Below are positions 7,438 through 15,976 of a stretch of 64,000 bases of DNA, piece by piece. The notes below the pieces were generated by a model. That model saw nothing but the letters and a program-made list of their open reading frames with translations, ran no database searches and was not told the DNA's origin. Every line of letters starts with the position of its first letter. The first letter of the stretch is position 1. Source of the DNA: JBEKIK01 sp963838495 (GTDB lineage: Bacteria > Planctomycetota > Planctomycetia > Pirellulales > Thermoguttaceae); assembly GCA_963838495.1 (NCBI GenBank), contig CAWIRC010000001.1, positions 434,001 to 498,000 on the forward strand. Direction: 5' to 3'. The position numbers and the translations under genes were made by a program.

Positions 7438-8467
7438 ATCGTAACCGCGCGGGCAACAATTCCACGCTCGTCACCCAGAGGCGATTTGCCAGGCGGTAAC
7501 CCAGTTGCGATTTTTCGGCCAAGGGTGCCGGCGTTTTCAGTTCCGCTGTCTTGGCAATCGCCCCGATTACGCGCTGGGTTTGCATTCGCGACAGTGGTTT
7601 GATAGTCGAGGCCAGCACGCGGATATGCTCGGGCGTGGTGCCGCAGCACCCGCCCACCGCCGCCGCCCCCAGGTTTATGTAGCGCTTGGCATATTCAGCC
7701 AGGTACTCCGGAGAACACAGGTAAATCCGCCGGTTATCGACCTCTTTGGGCATACCCGCGTTCGGTTGCACGATAAGTGGCAAGGCGGTGATACGCACCG
7801 CCCGCTCCACGGCGGCCAGCAAGCCGTCGGGACCGCTTCCGCAATTCATTCCCCAGGCGATGGGTTGCGGGGCATCGCCGGGCAAGGGCGCGATCAAACG
7901 CTCGATCGATTCGCCCGAGGCTGACTCGCAGTTGTCCACAATTGCAAAAGAAAGGGCAAAAGGAATGTGCGGCAGATTGCGCATACCGGCAACGCAAATT
8001 TCCAAGGCCGAGCGCGTGGGCTGGGTTTCGAAAATGATAAAGTCCGCCCCGCCCTCCAGGAGACTTTCCGCCTGTTCGGCGATCATTTCATTGGAAAAGG
8101 ACTCTTGCTGCGGCCGGGCAGGCAGTGGGCCGATGGACCCGGCCACGAACATGAACCTGCCGGCCGAGTCGGCGACGTCGCGGGCGATAAACGCCCCGGC
8201 GCGGTTTATCTCGCGGACTTTTTCGGCCAGCCCGAACTGCGCCAAGGCCGCCCGGTTCGCTCCAAAGGTGTTGGTGGTGAGCACGTCCGCTCCGGCGTCG
8301 CGGTATTCGGTGTGGATGGTGCGGATTAGCCTGGCGTCGGAAAGGCACAACTCGTCGAAACAGCGATTGGTGAACACATGATGGCGGTAGATCTCCGTGC
8401 CCATCGCGCCGTCGAAAACCAAGTTGCCCCGGCCCAGCGCTTGTTGGAAAGTCGTCTTGTCAGACAT
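7034..8467 (-). CDS. Homocysteine S-methyltransferase domain (N-terminal half of MTHFR fusion, frameshifted)
   Basis: The N-terminal half transfers a methyl group to homocysteine to form methionine. It shows the family start VFDGAMGTEIYR, TTNTFGANRAAL, the first zinc ligand region AWGMNCGSGPDG and the CC pair in GAAAVGGCCGTTPEHI. Meaningful sequence stops near 7447 with VTSVELLPA; the rest of the ORF to 7034 is MTHFR sequence read in the wrong frame. The fusion couples methyl-THF formation with methionine synthesis in one polypeptide. The start at 8467 (MSDKTTFQQALGRGN) gives the expected N-terminus. No cobalamin-binding domain is present, as expected for this short form. The 5' leader contains no riboswitch I can recognise. 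Confidence 0.88.
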   Translation of the reverse strand: MSDKTTFQQALGRGNLVFDGAMGTEIYRHHVFTNRCFDELCLSDARLIRTIHTEYRDAGADVLTTNTFGANRAALAQFGLAEKVREINRAGAFIARDVADSAGRFMFVAGSIGPLPARPQQESFSNEMIAEQAESLLEGGADFIIFETQPTRSALEICVAGMRNLPHIPFALSFAIVDNCESASGESIERLIAPLPGDAPQPIAWGMNCGSGPDGLLAAVERAVRITALPLIVQPNAGMPKEVDNRRIYLCSPEYLAEYAKRYINLGAAAVGGCCGTTPEHIRVLASTIKPLSRMQTQRVIGAIAKTAELKTPAPLAEKSQLGYRLANRLWVTSVELLPARLRYAVNHRQKQDAPPTGHHRDKHSRRFAGQFQALLAHRGGAYPARGRNRAHSAFLLPRPKSYRHASRSAGVRGLRYSQHPFCNRRPAEAGRLSARHGRVRHGFHRHGGRAAGIELRPGLGRAGHHPANLCRNRCGT

Positions 8468-8522
8468 CTGAGAATACTCTATACGCCCTTGAATCGTATA
8501 TTAGCGTGTCCGGATAAATATT

Positions 8523-8549
8523 TAGCCCCCGGTGAATACACCGGGGGCC
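8523..8549. terminator. Strong GC hairpin between two minus-strand genes
   Basis: CCCCCGGTG-AATA-CACCGGGGG forms a 9-bp perfect stem with a 4-base loop. It lies after the methyltransferase gene (8618-9250) and before the homocysteine methyltransferase gene, both on the minus strand. No clear U-run follows, so it may be a terminator, an RNA-stability hairpin or a dispersed repeat. Confidence 0.5.
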
Positions 8550-8617
8550 GAGCTAAAAGTTTCTCTTTTTGGACATATCTTCATGGTAGGACTAACTACG
8601 AAGAACGTCCTTGATTT

Positions 8618-9250
8618 CTATAAACGAACCTCCGGCCTGCGCATCAAGCACGACCAGCCCACGTAGCCTTGCGGCCGGAGCGGGCTTTCATACTTGATCC
8701 GCCGCAGGTGGACGAACTCGAACAGCCGGCCAAGTTCAAAGCGGATTTCGTCTTCCGAGACCTGGGGCGGTCCTCCTTCCGCTCGCTCGCCCACGCTGCC
8801 GGCCAGGCAGAAGTACCATGATCCTGGCCGGGTAAGCCGCCATAGAATGTCCAAATATTGTTCCAGCTTTTCGAGGCGGATGAAGTGGTAAAAACCGGCG
8901 TCAAACACCACGTCGAACTGGCCCACCGTCGGGGCGAAATCGAATATGTCGTCCAGCACGAAGCGCAAAAGCGCGTTATGCTGTTCGGCGCGAAGCCTGG
9001 CCCGCTCCAAAGCGATCGGCGAGCAGTCTACGGCCGTCACCTCAAAGCGGCGCTTGGCAAAGCATATGGCGTCGAAACCGGTTCCGCAACCGATTTCCAA
9101 CACCGTTCCGCCCTTGGGAAACGGATATTCCTTCAGGATCCGGAACACTTCGGCGTGCGGCACTCCGGCATCCCAAGGCGGCGTCCCCTGCCGATACATC
9201 GCGTCCCAATCGGTAACCACGGGCGGTTTCGCTACAGACAATTGTCTCAT
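8618..9250 (-). CDS. Class I SAM-dependent methyltransferase
   Basis: The 210-residue soluble protein has the SAM-binding motif I GTVLEIGCGTGFDAICFA, motif II acidic residue in VTAVDCSPIALERAR, motif post-II DDIFDFAP and motif III-like GSWYFCLAGS. The N-terminal WDAMYRQGTPPWDAG resembles TehB/thiopurine methyltransferase-type enzymes (WxxxYxxxxxPW), which act on small thiols or metalloids. The substrate is unknown. It lies upstream of the methionine-forming fusion on the same strand, which might link it to SAM use, but a strong hairpin separates the two. Confidence 0.88.
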   Translation of the reverse strand: MRQLSVAKPPVVTDWDAMYRQGTPPWDAGVPHAEVFRILKEYPFPKGGTVLEIGCGTGFDAICFAKRRFEVTAVDCSPIALERARLRAEQHNALLRFVLDDIFDFAPTVGQFDVVFDAGFYHFIRLEKLEQYLDILWRLTRPGSWYFCLAGSVGERAEGGPPQVSEDEIRFELGRLFEFVHLRRIKYESPLRPQGYVGWSCLMRRPEVRL

Positions 9251-9338
9251 CTCAATCTCCGTTAATTAAACTCTTATAAAGCACCAAATTTTAGTTTCTA
9301 CATTTCTTGAAAACTTGCAAGCAGGAGGTAATCTTACA

Positions 9339-9363
9339 AAAAAGATTAAATCATTATCTTTTT
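9339..9363. repeat. AT-rich inverted repeat in the 9251-9503 intergenic region
   Basis: AAAAAGAT and ATCTTTTT form an 8-bp inverted repeat with a 9-base spacer, between two divergently transcribed genes. It could be an operator or a weak bidirectional terminator. Nothing else stands out in this intergenic stretch. Confidence 0.35.
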
Positions 9364-9503
9364 ACTCGCAGATGCTTGACTTCCTACCGGAATCTTTCCT
9401 GTTAGGATTAACCAGGTTTTCGTATCACCATTTATTATTCCGCATTCAAAGTATTTTATGCACCCCCACAATGGTGTATTTATGCTAGTTCCGGATTGCT
9501 AAC

Positions 9504-10154
9504 ATGAAATTACTCTGCATAACCGACATCCATAACCACATCGAATCCTTTCAGCATATTTTAAATCATGCCGGCCCGATAGACGTGGTCCTACTTGGTG
9601 GAGACCTGACTAACTTCGGCACGCCCGAAGACGTGGAAAAGATTGTGCGGATTGCTCAATCCGCAAATCTTCCTGTTTTAGCGGTCGCCGGAAATTGCGA
9701 TTCCGCCCAAATCGACCTTCGCCTGGCTGAATTGGGCGTATCCGTCGCCGGTAGAGGCACAATTATCAACGACATAGGAATACACGGACTCTCGGCAGCG
9801 CCGCCATGGCATAAGTGGATGTATGAGTTTACTGAAGAAGAAGCAGCCGCGATCCTTCAGGAAGGCTACAATCAGATCAAAGATGCCCGCTGGCACGTCG
9901 TCCTCAGCCACGTGCCTCCGCGGGGGATAAAACTCGACCGCACGCATTTTTTCCAACACGTGGGCAGCACGGCCTTGCGGGAATTCATTGAGCAGACCCG
10001 GCCGGCCTTGGTCGTCTGCGGCCACCTGCACGAATCCAGGGGTGTAGACATGCTCGGCCCCACGGTCGTGGTCAATTGCGGGCCAGCCAAATCCGGCTGT
10101 TATGCGATAGCCGAAATAGACGACCGAGTTCGGGTCGAACTGCGCCGCTGTTAA
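9504..10154 (+). CDS. Calcineurin-like metallophosphoesterase
   Basis: The 216-residue protein has all metal-binding motifs of the calcineurin-like fold in order: DIHNH near residue 8, GGDLTNFG near 33, AGNCD near 62, SHVPPRG near 137 and CGHLHES near 173. Such enzymes use a two-metal centre to hydrolyse phosphomono- or diesters. It resembles the YfcE/Icc-related small family with no extra domains. There is no signal peptide, so it is presumably cytoplasmic. The substrate cannot be inferred. It stands alone between a divergent methyltransferase and the convergent pheT. Confidence 0.88.
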   Translation: MKLLCITDIHNHIESFQHILNHAGPIDVVLLGGDLTNFGTPEDVEKIVRIAQSANLPVLAVAGNCDSAQIDLRLAELGVSVAGRGTIINDIGIHGLSAAPPWHKWMYEFTEEEAAAILQEGYNQIKDARWHVVLSHVPPRGIKLDRTHFFQHVGSTALREFIEQTRPALVVCGHLHESRGVDMLGPTVVVNCGPAKSGCYAIAEIDDRVRVELRRC

Positions 10155-10176
10155 ATAAAATTAAAAGTTTAATATC

Positions 10177-12240
10177 TTAGGCACGCAATTCCGCACCGTG
10201 TTTTGCCCGGCAGGCCGCCACTACTTGATCGCGAATATCGTCGGCCTGTTGGCTGGTGAGCGTGCCGTCTTTCCAGCGCAGAGTGATGGTCATAAGCAGG
10301 CTTTTTTTGTCCTCGCCGAGTCGTTTTGGGTCGCGATACGTGTCGCGGTATTCGAGGTCTTCCAGGCACGGCCCGCCATTGTCATGAACCGTTGCCGCCA
10401 CGTCGGCCCAATGCACCGCCTCATCGACCACCAGGTTAATATCTCTGATTACGGCCGGATACGCGGGCAATGGGACATAAGTCGGCATCAGATCGGCGGC
10501 CTCGACCAGGGGCGATATCTTTATCTCGGCCACCGTGGTCTGCCCACGCAGATCGAAATGCTTTTGTCCTTCAGGCGATAATCTGCCCATATATCCCAAG
10601 AGTTCGCCACCGAGTTTGAATTGGCAGGATTCCGCCGGATCGATCAGGGCGATTTCCGCGTTAGTCGATTCCAAGGGCAATTTACAGCGAAGCGTCTCGA
10701 CAATCGCTTCAATCACCCCTTTTACAAAAGCAGGATCCCGGCCACTAGTGATGCCCAGCATCAACTCTTCATCAGGCAAATCGCCCTGCCGGGGCAGATA
10801 GATTTTCGCGATCTCGAAAAGTTCGATCTCTGGATTAGAAAGAGCCTCGTTGGTCCGACGCGCGGAAAGAAGGCTGGGAATCAAGCTGCGGCGCAGGCAG
10901 TCGGCCCCGCGAATCACGGGCAGCAAGCTGCGCAGCGGCTCGGCCTTGGTCCAGGGGCTCATTGCCGCCGAAGATTGGGCATCGACCACACTCAGTGTCA
11001 ATGCCTCATCGATGCCAGCCGCAGTAAGCACGCCGCGAATTTTTTCCAATATCCGGTCCTGGCGCGTTCGGGCAGAAGGCGCCATGGGCACAGCCGTGTC
11101 CTCGGGTATCTGCTCATACCCATGTATGCGTCCGACTTCCTCAATAAGGTCGGCCTCGCGGGTCAAATCCCTGCGCCAACTGGGCGGAATCACGGTGATG
11201 CTTTCGCCGGCCGCCGATATTAGTGCGGTTTTTTGCGCCCGGCTGGCCCAATTTTTGTTATCGGCCGCTTCTACGTTTCCCAAGGCCAGGAGGATTTCCC
11301 GCACCCGCTCCTTCGGCACGTCGATGCCCAAAATCCGCTTGAGCTGGGCATAGCGCAGGGCAACCGGCCCGCGCTGCGGAGGCTGCCGGCCTACGTTGAC
11401 CGATCCGGCCGCCAATTCACCGCCGCCCAGTTCCAGGATCAATTCGCAGCATCGCCGGCTGGCCCAATCCAGCCCCTCCGGATCCACTTGTCGTTCAAAA
11501 CGGTATGACGAATCGCTGTGCAAATTCAATTGCCGGGCCGTGTTGCGAATCGAGACCGGATCGAATTCGGCGGCTTCGACCAGGATGTCGGCGGTTTTTT
11601 CGGAGACCTCGGTTGCAGCCCCGCCCATCACGCCGCCAATGGCCACTGCATCCTCGGCGTCGGCGATAACGCACATCTCGGGCGAAAGTGCGTATGTTTT
11701 ATGATCTATGGCCTCGATGGTTTCGCCCGGCAGTGGCCGGCGGACGATTATTTCCCGGCCCTTCAGTTTCTGATAGTCGAAGGTGTGCAGCGGTTGCCCG
11801 CATTCCATTAGCACATAATTGCTCACGTTGACCACGTTATTGATCGGTGTCAGGCCGATGGTTTCCAAACGCCGGGCCATCCAATCGGGACTCGGGCCCA
11901 CCTTCACGCCGCGGATTACCCGCGCAATGTAACGAAAGCACAAGTCCGGGCAATCGATTCGCACCTTGGTCAGCCGGTCGACCGGGGTTTTTTCTTCCGG
12001 CGGCCTGGCGGGTGGAATCTTCAACTCCTTGCCCCAAAGTACGGCGATTTCCCGGGCAATGCCGATGTGCCCCAGGCAATCCGGCCGATTACTGCTCACT
12101 TCAAAATCCACGGCCAGATCGCCGCCGACCTCCTCGGTCGATTCATGATTCAAACCGGCCATCATCAGCCGCCGCTCCAACTCCTCAAGCGGCATGTCGA
12201 GCGTTACGTATTGTTTCAGCCAGTTCCAGGAAACGAGCAT
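10177..12240 (-). CDS. pheT: Phenylalanine--tRNA ligase beta subunit
   Basis: The 687-residue subunit pairs with PheS in the alpha2-beta2 synthetase. It begins MLVSWNWLKQYV and reaches the B3/B4 domain within 50 residues (DFEVSSNRPDCLGHIGIARE). B5-region motifs YRFERQVDPEG and WRRDLTREADLIEEVGRIHGYE, and the C-terminal anticodon-binding domain (YPAVIRDINLVVDE, RDTYRDPKRLGEDKKSLLM), are complete. Compared with the approximately 790-residue E. coli protein, the OB-fold tRNA-binding domain after residue 40 is absent, which accounts for the length difference. It is the last gene of the thrS-infC-rpmI-rplT-pheS-pheT cluster. The 84-bp gap after pheS contains low-complexity CAGTGG repeats. Confidence 0.95.
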   Translation of the reverse strand: MLVSWNWLKQYVTLDMPLEELERRLMMAGLNHESTEEVGGDLAVDFEVSSNRPDCLGHIGIAREIAVLWGKELKIPPARPPEEKTPVDRLTKVRIDCPDLCFRYIARVIRGVKVGPSPDWMARRLETIGLTPINNVVNVSNYVLMECGQPLHTFDYQKLKGREIIVRRPLPGETIEAIDHKTYALSPEMCVIADAEDAVAIGGVMGGAATEVSEKTADILVEAAEFDPVSIRNTARQLNLHSDSSYRFERQVDPEGLDWASRRCCELILELGGGELAAGSVNVGRQPPQRGPVALRYAQLKRILGIDVPKERVREILLALGNVEAADNKNWASRAQKTALISAAGESITVIPPSWRRDLTREADLIEEVGRIHGYEQIPEDTAVPMAPSARTRQDRILEKIRGVLTAAGIDEALTLSVVDAQSSAAMSPWTKAEPLRSLLPVIRGADCLRRSLIPSLLSARRTNEALSNPEIELFEIAKIYLPRQGDLPDEELMLGITSGRDPAFVKGVIEAIVETLRCKLPLESTNAEIALIDPAESCQFKLGGELLGYMGRLSPEGQKHFDLRGQTTVAEIKISPLVEAADLMPTYVPLPAYPAVIRDINLVVDEAVHWADVAATVHDNGGPCLEDLEYRDTYRDPKRLGEDKKSLLMTITLRWKDGTLTSQQADDIRDQVVAACRAKHGAELRA

Positions 12241-12301
12241 TTTTAGTGAGCAGTGGACAGTGGTTAGTGGTCAGAAACCGCTTGCGGTTTAGCGATGAAT
12301 A

Positions 12302-13408
12302 TCAGTAACGGTAAAAATTATCTATTAAAACTGGTGCAAGAATCTCACGTCGTTCTTGAAAAATTCGCGGATATCGGCGACGCCATGCCGGCGGGCGCAT
12401 ATCCGGTTCGACGCCTAATCCGAAAGCAAACCCGGAATATTCTTCGGGATCGTAGCCGACCGCTCTTAAAACATTGGGATCGACCATGCCAGCCCCGCCC
12501 ATCTCGATCCACCCGCCTTGCCAGCTCATGTCAACCTCGACGCTGGGCTCGGTGAAGGGAAAGAAGGACGGCCGGAAACGGATGTGCACGTCGTCGGCGA
12601 ACGCGCTGCGGGCGAACAGGCGTAATACGCTCTTCAAGTCGCACATGGTCACGTGCCGATCGACCAGCAGGCCCTCGATCTGGTGAAACATGGGAAAGTG
12701 TGTGGCGTCCGCCGTATCGGGCCGATACACCCGACCCAGCGAGATAATCCGCACCGGCGGCCGAGTCTTTTCCATCACTCGAATCTGCACAGTGCTGGTC
12801 TGGCTCCGCAATAATAAGTTGCCCGTCCCCTCTCCCGACTTACCTTCGGTCGGTGCCCGGAGAGGGTCAGGGTGAGGGCGAGCACTAACTGCGGTTTTTT
12901 CCGCCGCCGCCAGATAAAAATTTTCCAGCGGATCGCGGGCAGGGTGCTCCAGGGGTATGTTCAGGGCCTCGAAGTTATGCCAGGGGTCTTCGACCTCCGG
13001 CCCGTCGGCCACGGTAAATCCCAACCGGCCCATGATGTCCTTTAATTCCTCGATGGTTTGGGTGATTGGGTGCAGATGCCCCAATCGCGGACGCACGCCC
13101 GGCACGGTTGGGTCGAATTGCCGCGGTTGGTCCTTGGCGACGCTTTTTTGTGCCAGGCGCTCGGTGGCTGCCTGCAATGCCGTCTCGATCTGTTGTTTGA
13201 CCTCGTTGAAGTGCTTGCCTGCCGCGGGTTTATCGGCCTTATCGACCCGGCCCAGGCCCTTTTGCACGTCTTTCAGCCGGCCGCTGCGGGCCCCGACGAA
13301 CTCGATCCGCGCCGTCTCCAGGGTGGTAGCATCCTTGACTGCCGCAAAAGCTACGGTCGCCTCGCGGGCCAGATTGTCCAATTCGGCAAGAAAATCGGCT
13401 AGAGCCAT
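12302..13408 (-). CDS. pheS: Phenylalanine--tRNA ligase alpha subunit (3' frameshift)
   Basis: This is the catalytic subunit of phenylalanyl-tRNA synthetase. Motifs seen include HPITQTIEELKDIMGRLGF, the class II motif 2 region VRIISLGRVYRPDTADATHFPMFHQIEGL, RPSFFPFTEPS and GWIEMGGAGMVDPNVL. The frame leaves the family after GFAFGLGVE. Removing one G of the GG at 12405-12406 restores ERICARRHGVADIREFFKND and ends with HQF and a TAA at 12325-12327, the normal C-terminus, so the end at 12302 is an artefact. ATG 13408 (MALADFLAEL) is chosen over the 12-codon extension. A dispersed palindromic repeat at about 12822-12880 is translated in frame as an extra loop of about 30 residues between FYL and LLRSQTSTVQIRVM. 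Confidence 0.92.
   Translation of the reverse strand: MALADFLAELDNLAREATVAFAAVKDATTLETARIEFVGARSGRLKDVQKGLGRVDKADKPAAGKHFNEVKQQIETALQAATERLAQKSVAKDQPRQFDPTVPGVRPRLGHLHPITQTIEELKDIMGRLGFTVADGPEVEDPWHNFEALNIPLEHPARDPLENFYLAAAEKTAVSARPHPDPLRAPTEGKSGEGTGNLLLRSQTSTVQIRVMEKTRPPVRIISLGRVYRPDTADATHFPMFHQIEGLLVDRHVTMCDLKSVLRLFARSAFADDVHIRFRPSFFPFTEPSVEVDMSWQGGWIEMGGAGMVDPNVLRAVGYDPEEYSGFAFGLGVEPDMRPPAWRRRYPRIFQERREILAPVLIDNFYRY
12822..12880. repeat. Family 1 palindromic repeat lying in frame inside pheS
   Basis: The segment reads GTCCCCTCTCCCGAC, a central palindrome with TTCGGTCGG, then GGAGAGGGTCAGGGTGAGGGCG. It resembles the copies at 6482-6578 and 13447-13492. On the minus strand it is read through as RPHPDPLRAPTEGKSGEGTG, which is not part of PheS family alignments as I know them. 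Confidence 0.75.
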
Positions 13409-13446
13409 AATCTTATTGATATCCGTGCGATGAACCGCCCTCACTC

Positions 13447-13492
13447 TAATCCTCTCCCGACCAAAATTCGTTCGGTGCCCGGAGAGGGAAAT
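13447..13492. repeat. Family 1 palindromic repeat between rplT and pheS
   Basis: CCTCTCCCGACCAAAATTCG and GGTGCCCGGAGAGGG pair imperfectly to form a hairpin. It shares the CTCTCCCGA and GGTGCCCGGAGAGGG blocks with the copy inside pheS. On the minus strand it could act as an intercistronic hairpin. Confidence 0.7.
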
Positions 13493-13496
13493 TAGT

Positions 13497-13850
13497 TCAA
13501 GCCAGGGCCTTTTTCACCAGTCCTACGACCTGTTCGAAAGCCTGCGGATCGGCGATTGCCATGTCGGAAAGGATTTTGCGGTCCAGTTCGATCTTGGCCT
13601 TTTTCAGCCCTGCAATGAATTCGCTGTATCGCAGCCCGTGCTCGCGTACCGCGGCGTTTATGCGGATGATCCACAACTTGCGGAATTCGCGTTTCCGGTT
13701 CCGCCGGTCGCGGAAGGCATAAACCCCTGAACGGATAAGGGTTTCCTTGGCGGTTCTAAGCAGTTTGCGCCTGCCGCCGACAAAGCCCTTTACCTTTTTG
13801 AAAAGGCGTTTCTTGGACCGCGTACGGGCGGCCCCTTTGGTGGTTCTCAT
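13497..13850 (-). CDS. rplT: 50S ribosomal protein L20
   Basis: The 117-residue basic protein is full length for bL20. It has the N-terminal RNA-binding extension (MRTTKGAARTRSKKRLFKKV), the diagnostic stretch YAFRDRRNRKREFRKLWI and SEFIAGLKKAKIELDRKILS. L20 binds 23S rRNA early in large-subunit assembly and in many bacteria represses its own operon. It lies between rpmI and pheS as in the classical cluster. The gap of about 200 bp to rpmI contains low-complexity CAGTTATCGG/TTTTCAG repeats and no leader structure I can assign. Confidence 0.97.
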   Translation of the reverse strand: MRTTKGAARTRSKKRLFKKVKGFVGGRRKLLRTAKETLIRSGVYAFRDRRNRKREFRKLWIIRINAAVREHGLRYSEFIAGLKKAKIELDRKILSDMAIADPQAFEQVVGLVKKALA

Positions 13851-14047
13851 GATCGACCTTCCAATATAACGCGGGAACCAGGCCCTTCCTGAACACAGGA
13901 AGCGTTACCCTGCCCGTCCCGCTTGATAGTTGTCAGTTATCGGTTTTCAGTTTATAGTTTTCAGATAAACAGCGCAACTGTTTATATTTGTTCAATTTGC
14001 AATAAAAATGCGACTGCCATAGGCCGAGCCCGTGCCACCCGATCTTT

Positions 14048-14251
14048 TTAATAACTATGCCCGCAGAGGGCCGAGCGGATGCGGTCGTCTTCGACCTTTT
14101 TTCCCACGGTCGTGCCCCGCAATTTTCGCTTGCGTTTATGGCTCTTTCGCGAGGCCAAATGGCTGGTCCCGGCCGAACGATGCTTCACCTTTCCCCTGGC
14201 AGTAAGGCGGAAACGCTTTTTTGTACCCTTATGGGTCTTCAATTTCGGCAT
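14048..14251 (-). CDS. rpmI: 50S ribosomal protein L35
   Basis: The 67-residue protein begins MPKLKTHKGTKKRFRLTARG and contains KHRSAGTSHLASRKSHKRKR, the standard bL35 sequence. The open frame extends 44 codons upstream, but ATG 14251 gives the exact family N-terminus. The gene follows a DUF1559-type gene at a distance of about 106 bp, in place of infC, its usual upstream neighbour. infC lies 4.7 kb further upstream on the same strand. Confidence 0.97.
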   Translation of the reverse strand: MPKLKTHKGTKKRFRLTARGKVKHRSAGTSHLASRKSHKRKRKLRGTTVGKKVEDDRIRSALCGHSY

Positions 14252-14357
14252 AACACGCACCCCTCTGTGGAGTATATTTTTAGGATAAACAGATTCAAAA
14301 TTATAAAACGAGTTCCCAATGCTGAAAAGAGGGGATAACACGAATAGTTGAGACGCC

Positions 14358-15974
14358 CTAAAAGCCAAGCCCAGGGGCTGCAACCCGTGGGCTTGGTGGT
14401 AATTGATCAGGCGGCCTTCTAAAAAGTCGCGCGGGATCGCCGGCGGCGGCGCTGAACGCCCAGCGCAACCGGTCGTCGGGACAAGGCAGGTTGATTACAC
14501 TGATATGAGCATCGCAGAACAATGCAATGAAGCAGTTTTTAAAAAGCCCGCCCAGACCTTTGGATGGATCATTAGGATTATAAGGCAGGTCGTCGGGCTT
14601 GGTCCAGATCACGGCGTGGGCATCGTCCACCTCGACAGTCATGATCGTATGGGCCGTTCCATCGGTAATGTCCTTTATCCGCATCCCTTCCCGGCCCTCA
14701 AACACCGTACCCGGCCCGACCGGCACCAAATAATTGGTCATACCCGGCTCTTTCAACTTCGATTTTGGCGATCGATACTCGGCAGGTATTTTGTCGATCA
14801 GTTTTTTGTTGTGCTCGCTGTCCCAAGGTTCGTCCAAGTGAAATCGGTCGTACAACTTGTTATAATCACCGAGAAAAGGGAGAAGTGCAACTCGCCAGCT
14901 CAAAAGCGGTTTGCCGTCCTGTGAGTAAATTGCAGCGGCTGGAAAATGCTTGTTTGCATCATGATAATTGTGCATGGCCAAACCGAGTTGTTTCATATTG
15001 TTTATCGACTGCATTCGCCTGGCATTATCTCTGACCTCGGTAAACAATGCCGTTTGCATCTTGCCCAGCACATTGCTCACTTCGGTGTTTCGTTCGTCGA
15101 TGTTCAAAACGAGTTTATCGCCTTCCGGCTTCGGGGTTAAATAAGGAATCGAGTCGGCAAAGGTGGGAAATTGTTGTTTAACGGGCGGCAATTCGGCAAC
15201 GTGTTTCATCACATCGGTGTACAATGCGCCCAAAGATGCGGCCGATACGGAGTCGGGCGATTGGATCACGAGCCGGGTCATTACTTGCGGCGTGAAATTA
15301 ATACTCAAAGTCGCCCAGGAAAGCCCTCTCGTTATAATATCCGACAAAGCGCCTCCGAGTTCCCTGGACAGCCGCGGCATGGTCTCCTCGATCACCCGCC
15401 TGGAATACGCTGGCGGCAGCAAAAGCACTTGAATCGCGGCGTCGCCGGCCGTTTCAAAAGCCGCCGCCAATTCCACCCGCGGATCAGGCGTAATCTTATC
15501 CATTTGCTCGTCTGCCCGCGCATTTATTGCCCGACCGAGAATTGTGCTGCCGACGTACTTAAATGAAAAGTGCTTGAATAAAGGATTGAACACCGTCGTT
15601 TGCTCGGCTGCTTGTCGATCGTATTTGTCGCTAAGCGGTATGACAAACAATACATAGTCCTGCCTGTTAGCTCGTATTGCAAGATATAGGTCATTGCCGA
15701 TGGCCTTGATGAACAAATCCTGCATTTGTTGCAGTATCGTTTTTGATTCTAGAATGTCTTCTTTGTCTTCGGGCAGCAATCGACACAAGGCATCCATTGC
15801 CGAATCGATTTTGATCCTGGAAACATCCATATGGACAACCAGAAACGTCTGTTCGTCAATGTAGGGAGCTATAAATCTGGCTTCCGCGATGAGGTCGTTC
15901 TTTTCCTCTGCCATCAATGTTAAGGACGTAAAAAACACAATGGCCGGTGAAATGACTAATACAAGGCGTTTCAT
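14358..15974 (-). CDS. Secreted DUF1559-domain protein
   Basis: About 538 residues. The start MKRLVLVISPAIVFFTSLTLMAEE is a signal peptide, supported by GGAAAAT just upstream, and the stop of the preceding gene is only 2 bp away. The C-terminal half has the planctomycete DUF1559 pseudopilin-like signatures NNMKQLGLAMHNYHDANKHF, LSWRVALLPFLGDYNKLYDRF, EPWDSEHNKKLIDKIP and ITDGTAHTIMTVEV. The N-terminal half is a large domain of unknown function (PYIDEQTFLVVHMDVSR). The family is greatly expanded in planctomycetes and its role is not established; surface or envelope placement is inferred from the signal peptide. It ends about 100 bp before rpmI and is probably co-transcribed with the sigma-factor cassette. 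Confidence 0.85.
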   Translation of the reverse strand: MKRLVLVISPAIVFFTSLTLMAEEKNDLIAEARFIAPYIDEQTFLVVHMDVSRIKIDSAMDALCRLLPEDKEDILESKTILQQMQDLFIKAIGNDLYLAIRANRQDYVLFVIPLSDKYDRQAAEQTTVFNPLFKHFSFKYVGSTILGRAINARADEQMDKITPDPRVELAAAFETAGDAAIQVLLLPPAYSRRVIEETMPRLSRELGGALSDIITRGLSWATLSINFTPQVMTRLVIQSPDSVSAASLGALYTDVMKHVAELPPVKQQFPTFADSIPYLTPKPEGDKLVLNIDERNTEVSNVLGKMQTALFTEVRDNARRMQSINNMKQLGLAMHNYHDANKHFPAAAIYSQDGKPLLSWRVALLPFLGDYNKLYDRFHLDEPWDSEHNKKLIDKIPAEYRSPKSKLKEPGMTNYLVPVGPGTVFEGREGMRIKDITDGTAHTIMTVEVDDAHAVIWTKPDDLPYNPNDPSKGLGGLFKNCFIALFCDAHISVINLPCPDDRLRWAFSAAAGDPARLFRRPPDQLPPSPRVAAPGLGF

Positions 15975-15976
15975 GG

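Noticed and set aside
8468..8617. Possible SAM or cobalamin riboswitch before the homocysteine methyltransferase fusion
   Set aside because: Only a single strong hairpin is present. I see no conserved core of any known riboswitch.
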